The notes beneath the pieces were generated by a model. That model saw nothing but the letters and a program-made list of their open reading frames with translations, was not told where the DNA came from and did not search any database. 64,000 nucleotides of DNA from Fragilaria crotonensis (lineage: Eukaryota; Bacillariophyta; Fragilariophyceae; Fragilariales; Fragilariaceae): NCBI GenBank assembly GCA_022925895.1, contig JAKSYS010000165.1:35528-99527 (forward strand), given 5' to 3'. Position numbers and translations under genes: made by a program. This document shows, piece by piece, positions 55,036 through 64,000 of this stretch (positions within the stretch are counted from its first letter, which is position 1; each line of letters opens with the position of its first letter).

Positions 55036-58000
55036 TTACTCTAAGTTGTCCTCCGCGCCGCGAAGCGCACGTTTGGTACCTGTCTGGGACGTAGCCCCAC
55101 CTGCGCTTTGAGGCGGCCTGGTAATATTGAACTGGTCAAACTCAGCAATGGCGTATTCAGTAGGATTGTGGGACGTCACCGCCATGCCGATCTGCATTGT
55201 GCCAGTGGAGTTGAAGGCGATGTTCGAAGCGTCAAAACTTCCAATCAATTGCCACACGCATTCTCCCAACTTCGTGCCCACCAAGGACCTGTATGAGTTG
55301 AACACGTTGCCTTCTCGCTTCAAACGAAGCCACATTGATTTGGGTTTGTCATACGTCTGATAGTAGTTAGACGTCGAACCGCCGTACGTGCTGCGGAGTT
55401 GAATCATCGCACCTTGGAACGGCGCGAACAAGGGACAAATTTGTTTCGATTTGGGATCCAAGGAATCTCGGGCCATCAAACCGAACTTTGTCCAGGCATT
55501 TTTGGCCACAATCGAAGTAATCTTCGCCGTCATGTCGAAGTCACCTGTCACCGTGAAGTTCACAAACGAGAACGAGTCGTCTGAACCCCAGATATCACTA
55601 CCAGCAGCCATGATGACGTACTTGGATTTTTGAAGTCCCACGTCGGAAGGATACCTCCTGTCGTAAGTTGTGCCGATATCGCGAGCTGGAGTGTAGGTAA
55701 TGTCACGCGAAGGAGCTTCCGATTGCGAAGGAGCTGCGCTCGGAAAGTAGTAGTTGGAAGTGTCGAAGTTATCGAAGGTGGCCTCAATCTGTCTCCAATT
55801 ACCGGCAGATGTCAGCCCAACACCAATCTTCAAGTCTGTGGCGTTCATAGACAACGTTTGCGGGGTGCCTACAATCGTCCACGCTATGCCGTCAGCTGAT
55901 TTGTATGCGGTAAACTCATTCATACGCTTGGTCAGCTTCAGCCAGACTCGGTTCGACACGCCTGGCTGCTCGTCCCTGTACTGCACCCAATCATCAGTCG
56001 CGGCGCGATAGAGGTTTACAACACTCAACTTTCCGTGGATGAATACTCCAAAAGTCTTCGATCCTGGTGCCAAGGATTCACGAATCATCAATCCTGCCTT
56101 TCCATATTGTTCTGAGGATACACAAATCCAAAGGTCAGTTTTGATCTTGAAATCGAGGACATGGCTCATGATGACTGTTGTTCATACCTTTGGTGTCCAT
56201 TGTGTTCACTCTCACAACCATCGTCACATCGCCGCTTGCTCGTCTGTACGCGAACTTCAAGCTGTCCGATTTCCCGGATATATCCTGGTTGTGAGTGATG
56301 AGGACAGAACGTTAGCAAGAACTGAGAGAATGCCAGATGGTGCCACAAGAAAGCCGATTATCTTACCGCGCCGGACGCCGACATAAACAGTGTCTTGCCG
56401 CTGCCTTCAACGTATGCCTGTCCAGGAATCTTGTGTGACCCAATGTTGATGGCAACCATGTCGTAGAAGGAACCAAACACCTGCGAACCACTGGACCTGG
56501 ATTCCGTCTGCGGAAGCGCATTGAGGACCCTGCCCTTGTTTTCAACAAACCATGCGACATCAGGCTTGGTCCAAGACGAGTCGAAAAAGCCACCCTGGCT
56601 GCTGCGCTTGTTGCCATTCGGGTCGCAGTTTCCAGGAAAACCATCGCTGTAACTATACCCGTCGCATTTCCATGCATTCTTGTTGTCGAGAGCATCCTGG
56701 TAGCTTCCGTAGATGTTGAAGTCAACTCCGTACAGGTTTCCCACCGTGCCAGTGCTCGAGTCCTGACCATAGAACTGCAATTGATTCCAAAGATCGAAGT
56801 CCGATGGAATGGGGGTAAGACGTTTATACCAGAGCCATTGCTGATCGAAGTAGCATGACGCACACGCGCGCATAAGAATCGCAGGAGTGTTGTTCTTCGA
56901 GTCCATCAGGTAGTTGAAAGCCTCCTTTCCGTAGTACCTGTTATCGAAGAGGGCATCTTTGCCTCTGAGAATGATCCATTTATCGTCAAATTGCTTGAAG
57001 CCGCGAGTCAAGTTATTCATATTCAGGTTACGGGCTTCGGCAATATGGCAATTTTCATTGCCAACCAGCTTTTGTGTGAGGGCTTGAAGTTTTTCGCCAC
57101 TGACCTTATCATCCAGGTACAGACGATTCATGTAACTCCATAGATCATTGTTTTTGGCTACTCCGTCCTCGTCGATACCCTTACAAGCGTTAAACTTGAT
57201 AAACACGCTAACAAGCCTTGCCGAAAATGCACCGTTTCTGAAGGTGAACTTAAAGTTGTGCTCACCATCTGTTCAATGAAAAGTGGTGAGAGAACGAAAA
57301 TCAGTTTGAAGTTATATAACCTTCACCAACGGGCGTGTCGCGGTCAAAACTCACTTTCAAAGTCAATCTGTGTACAATCGGCACGAGACACAGTTGGCAT
57401 CTGCTCAGCGCATGCGCACATTGGAGCTGCAGGAATATTCTTGACGTAACCACGGGTGTACATATGATCGTAGAGGGACACAAAGAAGAGGTTGTTGCCG
57501 CGATAGACAGCACTAGGATCGGTAGCATCGTCCGCCCACGCGAATCCGTCTGAAGGTAGGTAAGCGGCCGTTAGAGCTTTCACCATTTCGGTTCGGTCAT
57601 GCATCATGCAAATGCACATAGATACGTACGACAGTGGATTGGACCCTCTGCAGAGAATTGATTACTTCCATCATCGAATGGAAAGTTAAGCCACCCTGAG
57701 GACGCCTTGCTCCCAGTCGACTTGGCACCTTCAGCAGGATTCACGAAACAGAGATCAGTATTGTCTGCAGGGTCAGAATCGACGCAGCGAGAATCGTACG
57801 GCTGGTTACAATTTCCGTTGTTGTCCTGTGCTTGGCGGTCCTTGGGCCAGCAACAGTAGGCTTTGTTGAAAAAACAGACGTCAGAACAGGAAATGCACCA
57901 CACGATTATTCCGATGACGACTGCAATTGCACTTACCAGCATTCATACTACATTTGTCGAAGTTTGGCAGATTGGGAACGGCGACAATGCTGCGGCGCCC

Positions 58001-58478
58001 TTCATCATTGTAAAACGTGTCGACAGTCCTCGCATCACGTTTCAGAAGCATGCTTTCGATTGGCTCTCCAGCCGCTAAAACGCCGTCATACGTAGGAAAC
58101 AACGTTGCGACCTGCTCATTCCAGTCTCCGTTTCCCTTGAAGTACTCCTCAACAAAACGGTCGTTCGAACCAGTACTAGTCGCAAATGGCACTTTTGTGT
58201 AGCGACTGAAAGCACCAGCACAAAGCGAGGTCACTACGGCTGAAGCATTGCCAGTAGTTGTCTTGAGCAACGAAGTCAGCTCTTGTTCAGCAGGAATAGA
58301 ACATCCTGCAGCAATATTCCCTGGCTGAGCGTACCATGCCGTAAACGACTTCAGGAGGGCTTCGTAGGAGCAGCTTCCTTTCACATCTAGGACAAAGTTC
58401 CCCGTGACGCAACCAGCGGAGACACCCGTAGGGGCAAGCGCAAACACAAGGGCAAGTAATAAACGAGAGATTTTTCAT
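55036..58478 (-). CDS. large Cys-rich secreted protein with two DUF1349/concanavalin-like C-terminal modules
   Basis: Six exons: 58478-57937, 57860-57630, 57549-57355, 57268-56367, 56284-56188 and 56111-55036, about 1,013 residues. The first codons read ATGAAAAAT; with one A fewer the frame would open a good signal peptide (LLLALVFALAPTGVSA), so an extra A in the A5 run at 58471-58475 is a likely error or lesion. The middle is Cys-rich (AYCCWPKDRQ, GYVKNIPAAPMCACAEQMP) and shared with the divergent gene at 59108. The C-terminal half has two related modules (GKAGLMIRESLAPGSKTFGV and TKFGLMARDSLDPKSKQ) of the DUF1349/regulation-of-enolase type, a concanavalin-like fold that often binds sugar. 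Likely extracellular or cell wall. Function unknown. Confidence 0.75.
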
Positions 58479-59107
58479 CTCGACTGCGTAGAAGAGTCGT
58501 TGGTTGGTATGAGAATGTGCTACTTATCAATTGGATTAATTCTCAACTTCTGAGACATGAAACTGATCACCTGTTCATGGTCATCTTGGCTTCTGCGTTT
58601 TGTTGTTTTAGCAAGTCATCAATGTTAAGAGACATGATTGACAGGTCTTGCAGAAGGGAATGTCCATCCAATCAGACTCAAGTCATCATATCGAACTTTT
58701 GCATGTTAAAGACCATACGCGCCACGGATGATGACCTTATTCCACATTTTTCTTCTTCTGTTTAATTAGCGAATCTTCTTTTGGACAACATGTTTAATCG
58801 TGGTTGTCAACATTCTTCCGTTTGCGTTGCTGTCATGTGCATGATGACCGTTGCGAAGTTCCGAACAAATGCAAGACACTCAGAATACTGATTAAGAAAG
58901 AACCAATAAGATCACTGAGTGCTCTAGTGGAGGGCCTAAAACTCCCGTCGAAAAGATACCCCGCACTTACAGCCGAACAGAAGAAGTGTCCTTTGTCGAA
59001 CGGTCATCCACCTTCCAGCACGACAGGACAGGAACAAGTCAACACAAAACACCTTGTCTTCAAAACAGTGGACATAAATGCTCAAAACAAAAATATTCAC
59101 GACAACG
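58479..59107. other. divergent intergenic region between two related secreted-protein genes
   Basis: A 629-bp head-to-head spacer presumably holding both promoters. Small ORFs (58517-58765, 58804 onward) have no domain. Confidence 0.4.
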
Positions 59108-60771
59108 ATGAAGCACGTCATCCTCACCATTCTCGCCTTACTTCCCCTTGCGCATGCGCAATGCCCTTCTACCGGCGGTGCAATATCTTGGAATGGTCCC
59201 TGCACCTACGAGACCATCTTGCAAGCGACTGGATGCGCGTTGAATAGTCTTGGCAGATCTATCGAGGACGTGCAAGAAGCCTGTGACGCGGCCGCGTTGT
59301 AAGTTGAAATCTTGGGCGAATTATTGGCTTTACACGTCGTGTTTCTGACCTCACTTTTGTTTTGCTTTCCGCAGCGCCTTCTCCTCTGTCAACAACGTAT
59401 CCAGAAACTTTGACGAGAGATTCTTCAACGGGGAAGGTCCGTTCAATGACAACCGCGAAAGCGATGGACCAGAAGCAGAAATGAGGACAGGCGCCAACAG
59501 ATTGTACCGCATCAATGACAACGTCGTTTCTTCCAGGCGTATTCTTATGCCAACTTATGACTCTCTCCTAAACTACACTTATGAATCCTACTTTGGCCCA
59601 GGGGTGAAAGACAAGGCATTCTACGACGCCAATGAAACTGCCCGTGAGATGGTCGATGATTTTCCTCCGTACATTGCGAATTTCAATCTAACTTCTGACT
59701 GCAAACTCAAGACAATGATGTGCTGCTTCACAGACACTCGATTGACCACCGCCTTTGAAGACAACGCAGACGTGTGCGCCCATGACTTTTCCATGTCAAC
59801 GTTTGCCAACAATGTGAAACACGGCTTTGGCGTGTACGACTCCAATGCTCCGACTTACTGCACCGCCTTCAAGTGGGATGACGATCGACGCTCTGCGAGC
59901 TATCAGTACAGAGGGAACGCGCTATTCGACATCTCGTTCGGCACATTTATGAGAAAAGGTTACGTCAAGAACATCCCTGGCGCACCACTTTGCTCTTGTA
60001 TTGAAAACATGCCAATTGTTACCAATGCTGCTTGTCGCAAGCTCAATGTTGCCAGCGAACGTTACACTCTCAATAACAATGGGACCAAGATCTCGATTGT
60101 CCAGAACAGTGTGAAAGTTACCTTTTCTGATTGCGGCCAAGACTTCAAACCGTTTCACTACGGCGCCTCCAAGAATGTGACGGCCGAGGTGGACAAACGC
60201 ATTGTGGGCTCGTGCCCTGCATCGAAAGAAAAGTTCCTCAATGATCGTTTCTTGGTCACTGGTTCGAGCAACAAGTTCGATCTCCCCCCCTGCCTCGAGC
60301 TGGACGCAAGTCGCTGGAAGGGGTATCAGCTACTTCCCAACCAAGACTCTGGATCTGCAAATCCGGGACCGAGATTTCCGTGCTTTGTTCGACAAGAGCC
60401 CGAACAAGATCGTCTACCGCCACTGCCAATTATGTCTCCAATCGCACCAACACATTTTCTATCGTCGTCTCACGCCACTGCCCGACGCATCGACCTTCAA
60501 CTTCATCGATCTCTTCATGAACAACTGGTCCTCAAAGAACAACACTCTAAACTTGGACTTCAAGCTTTACTCGTCTTACGAAGATGCTATCGCCAATCGA
60601 AACGCATGGAACTACTGCAATTATGACGACGCCAGTGTTGGCTTTCCTCGAGACTGTGGTGTACTTGATTACACTCCGTGTCAGTGGAACAGCTACGTGA
60701 GAAGTACTTGTGGCAAAGCTGAGTACAGCTCACACAATCATGGCTTCTACGTCGAGCGCGGTTCCTCTTGA
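59108..60771 (+). CDS. Cys-rich secreted protein, shorter paralogue of 55036-58478 (apparent frameshift)
   Basis: Exon 1 is 59108-59298 and exon 2 is 59375-60771. MKHVILTILALLPLAHAQC is a clean signal peptide, so I start there and not at 59078. Shared blocks with the neighbour: a Cys pair (TMMCCFTDTRL), YRGNALFDISFGTFMRKGYV, KNIPGAPLCSCIENMP, FYRRLTPLPDASTF and YEDAIANRNAWNYC. The frame breaks at a GGG at 60365-60367; one base fewer would join DSGSANP to DRDFRALFDKSPNK in the frame that ends at 60771. The concanavalin-like modules of the neighbour are absent. Probably secreted; function unknown. Confidence 0.7.
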
Positions 60772-61396
60772 TGGCTTGGTTGGAAATCATAACACATATA
60801 TACTAGTAGAGTCGCTACGATTGAAAACACCACACAGTTTCCCAGGTATCAGACTACAGTGTAGTAGTAGTATGTGGCAAGCGGTTTTCGCACTGCTGTG
60901 TGCGCTATGGCCGCCAATTGCAAGGAATAGGCATGGTAGTGATGTCAGACTCACTACCCTCGGGATTCAGCCATTGTTTCTGGTGTAATCCGAGAAGTTC
61001 AGGACGCTTTCAAATGTTCACGACCTGGGGATGAATGATCGATCATAGTACAAGTTCGGAGACCAGAACAAGTTGCTGATTTCAAATGGCACCAATATTT
61101 CGCAGGACTTAGTGAAGGAGGGGCAATATCACCGCCGTGGCTAGTCCAACAGGCGGATTTCACCACTTTGAATACAGAAATGCTACTAGTAGAGAGAACA
61201 CATGACTATCGCCCAATGTAAGCAGTCGAAAACGCCATTGAACTCATACGAAAGTAACATTGCCACAGTAAAATCAGAACAGAACGAGCCGAACTTTAAC
61301 TCCTGCGGTTGCCACTCGTGTGCTCTGCCATTCAGACTGCCACCACATCAAACCCATACGTGTCATGACAACCGACAGACGTCAAAGAAGGCGTTG
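60772..61396. other. convergent intergenic spacer
   Basis: Between the 3' ends of the Cys-rich gene and the choline-transporter-like gene. ORFs at 60710-60988 and 61202-61441 have no domain. Nothing else seen. Confidence 0.4.
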
Positions 61397-63557
61397 TTAA
61401 TCATTGAAGTTCGTTTCGTACTTGTCGATCCAACGTTGTAAGTCACCTTCAGCAAAGCACTCATCTCCGTCAAACATTTCCTCATCTGCGATGAAGCACT
61501 GCAAGATGGTGGAGATGCCCATTTCGAAAACGTCCAAAAACATGTCCGAAACAAAATACGACATCAGAAAAATGAGGACGGTCGGACCCCACAAACTGGA
61601 GAGCTCATCCGCAATCAGCGACGACATCAAATAATAGGAGAGCGCTGTCGTGACAGAACTTATGAACAACTTGCCGATGATCAGGATGGCACCTGAAACG
61701 TAGCTTACCGCACCGATCCTGGCTATGTTGCGAAGGATCAGAAAGAAAGCTTCTCTAGCTGATGCACAGAAGGGTGTCCCAAAGATGGCAGTTTGAATGT
61801 AGGCATTCTTGTTCAGGAACTTGATGCATTGTTCGAAGCACCAGAGGCAGCACTGGCAGCAGCAAAGCAAGCAATTGGCGATTGAGGAGTTTGCCTTTGC
61901 TACTTTCTCTTGAATTTTAGCCAATATGGCACGAATAATTTGGACAATGGCCAGAACAAGACTCCCAAAAGCCAAGGTACCGATGTGATACGTGCCAGTA
62001 TCCCAAAAGGCGGATAATACTGTGATATTGCCTACATCGCTCTTGTCCCGGGTAAAGTACCACTTGGCGATGGACATGGCGACCACCATGTCCCCATAAG
62101 CAACGATGAAGTTGGCAGTCCAAAAGAAGCAAAACAATGAATACCAGAGGGCATAGTAGATGTAGTTATCAAAGCTGTATTGACGGACCTGACAGAGCAC
62201 GCAAGCATGAGAATATCTGATGCCGATGTACGGGAATACGTTGCATACAGAAAAAACGAGCATGTGTCTCATAACGTACCGTAATTTCCAACCCGCTCAG
62301 ACTCACTGGCAATTCCAGGACCGTGATTTTCCCCTGTGATGCAAGGTAAATCCCGTAGGTAAGGAATGCGATCATGAAGATGATGAAGCCAATGGCTTGA
62401 ATGACAGGAACAAAGAGAATAGCAGGCATATGTGTGACGGCTTTTCCTGTTTCCTTGACACATCCAATAGCAAGTTGGATCTGTTGGCGAAGGCAGATCA
62501 TGAGCAGTAAGAGGATTCCTCCAAGTGCGAAGAGGACGTACGATGAAATCCGCGTCGCCGTGATGGATTGATCTGACCAAATTTGCGGATTTGCAGCTGC
62601 CCATGCTCCTGCGAGTGAGTAAGCGTAGTAGCCAATAACAAAAATGATTGCAATGGTCGCAAAGAGAGAACCCCAAACGACTGCATTCAGAAGAACAGGA
62701 AGACGAAGTGCTCCGATGTATAGGAAACTGATAAGACAACAAAGTCCAAAGCCAAATCCAAAGATGTAAGCCTTGGCGGTCCAAAGGTCTGCGTACAGAT
62801 TGTTCCTGATTTAATGCGTTGTCCATGTTAGTGACGCTAGCCAAGGAAAAAGCATGCAAGGACATTCCATGATATACGCGTCTTACCAAATCCTGGCTCC
62901 GTCGCTCGCAGCAGCAAGCGTCGAGTTCGCGCCCACGATTTGAGCAATTCGATCAGAAGCCGCGTTCGTCAAGAAGCACCTTGAAAGTACCGAATACGAA
63001 TCCCCCACATAATAGGCAAACCCATAGCCTTCCGCAATGCCATCCGACGTCCAACTTGTGGCTGGGTCCGAAGCATTGGGGAAGCATGTTTGCTGCGTGC
63101 ATTGGAGCGCGTCCGGACTGGTGGAATAATCCGCCATTTGGACAAAGTCTGGACTGAGTTCAGCACCTTCCACAGAGTAAATCCCTCCATATGTGATGAG
63201 AGTACGCACATCAGTCAAGTTGTCCGACGTTTGACCTGCCAAGGCAGGGCACTCCTTCACACAGACGCCACCGCCCCAATTGTTGATGTACGTGAAATAC
63301 GGATACTCAGTCATATCCTGCGCGAAATCGGTTCCACAGATGTTGCCATCATAATCCAACGGATAAAGAATGACTCGAAAGTCCCCGCCAGCAACCGCTT
63401 GAGCCCCCAGTATGGTCATGGAGATCCACATGAGGAAAATCAGAAAAGTGCAGAAGACATCGGTGCAACGTCGATCTGATGTGGGTCCGTCGAAATCAGG
63501 TGGCGCCTGAAACTTGTCACCCATGTAAACAGTATCGCCTTCATCTTCGCCGCCCAT
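61397..63557 (-). CDS. choline transporter-like protein (SLC44/CTL family)
   Basis: Three exons (63557-62887, 62805-62280, 62188-61397), 662 residues. The ATG at 63557 (MGGEDEGDTVYMG) fits the short cytoplasmic start of the family. One helix (TFLIFLMWISMTILGAQAV) precedes a long Cys-containing extracellular loop (about 60-225), then a group of helices through SFLYIGALRLPVLL and LLLLMICLRQQIQLAI, and the conserved CTL core: YYALWYSLFCFFWTANFI, TYHIGTLAFGSLVLAIVQ, CLLCCCQCCLWCFEQCIKFL and NAYIQTAIFGTPFCASAR. The acidic C-terminus carries several Glu/Asp. CTL proteins move choline and related amines across the plasma membrane or organelle membranes. The CLWC...FLNKNAYI block is diagnostic. Confidence 0.92.
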
Positions 63558-64000
63558 GGTGTTGTCTATTTTGTACTTGGAGTAGATGTGATGTTCAAGT
63601 ATGTCTACGAAGATTGGAAGGGTGCGGTGCGTGAGATGCAAGTGCTAGGAAATCACACAAAATCAACCAGCCGATTTCGTAGTGTAAAATACAAGATGTC
63701 ATAGCAGCGAGACATGCATAGCGAGATCCACCATGTTGTCTTGACAACAGGCAAGAGATCACATTGCAATGGATCTCCACATTATCACCTACCGGTACTT
63801 CCGAGTCAAAGGTGACAAGACTTATAGAACTACTTGTCCTGTAAGACAGAGAGAGGAGCGAGGAGCTAAAACAGAGTTTGTTGAAAGCTTTCAAAGTCAA
63901 ATTGCCATCAATCTGAATAGCCGTCAGTCAACGTCGATTTTGAAACAGCATTGTCTCCATACCTGGCAGTTCGCGTGAAGCACGTAGGCCCACTTTCTTT
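63558..64000. other. intergenic region at the right edge
   Basis: Upstream of the choline-transporter-like gene. The plus-strand ORF at 63769-63978 has no domain. No gene supported. Confidence 0.4.

Overview
The window looks like nuclear DNA of a diatom, most likely a raphid pennate. Genes carry short GT-AG introns of about 70-260 nt. Two proteins begin with a signal peptide followed by an A-F-x-P plastid-entry motif. A DUF6824-type protein is present, and so is a large RNase H-bearing LINE. The species cannot be named from sequence alone.

Layout, left to right. 1-13.2 kb: two tandem paralogues of a signal-peptide membrane protein gene on the minus strand. The second is interrupted near its 3' end by a 9.04-kb degenerate LINE (APE endonuclease, reverse transcriptase, RNase H) flanked by a 17-bp target-site duplication. 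13.2-38.6 kb is mostly ordinary genes: a GH99-like secreted enzyme, an M14 carboxypeptidase with a plastid-type presequence, a small secreted helical protein, an unknown Cys4 protein, a broken DUF6824 gene, valyl-tRNA synthetase, a beta-hydroxylase-like/sulfotransferase fusion, NOT3 of the CCR4-NOT complex, a PP2C phosphatase, a GAF-like putative regulator, and a plastid-targeted 2OG-oxygenase-like protein.

The most notable locus is 36.1-54.2 kb. A GAPDH of the ArsJ-associated type (37292-38559, minus) lies head to head with an ArsJ-type MFS permease (39063-40905, plus). In bacteria this pair gives arsenate resistance: GAPDH makes 1-arseno-3-phosphoglycerate and ArsJ exports it. Here both genes are eukaryotic, with spliceosomal introns. 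The order oxygenase-GAPDH-ArsJ-Hsp70 has been tandemly duplicated. The left unit ends in a truncated Hsp70 tail joined directly to a truncated oxygenase tail (junction near 41865). The right unit keeps an intact ArsJ2 (49595-51392) and a full mitochondrial Hsp70 (51819-54154), but it has lost GAPDH. In that place sits a 7.04-kb interval bounded by PIF/Harbinger-type inverted repeats and TAA duplications. It holds a DDE transposase, a second transposase remnant, a 38-bp perfect hairpin, a nested hAT-like MITE with an 8-bp duplication, and a palindromic foldback cluster.

54.2-64 kb: two related Cys-rich secreted proteins face away from each other. The long one ends in two DUF1349/concanavalin-like modules and the short one lacks them. 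A choline-transporter-like (SLC44/CTL) membrane protein follows.

Many intergenic stretches are dense in GTAC, TACTAG and related short palindromic words. Several otherwise good genes carry single-base frameshifts, often in homopolymers. These may be assembly errors or recent lesions, and each is flagged.
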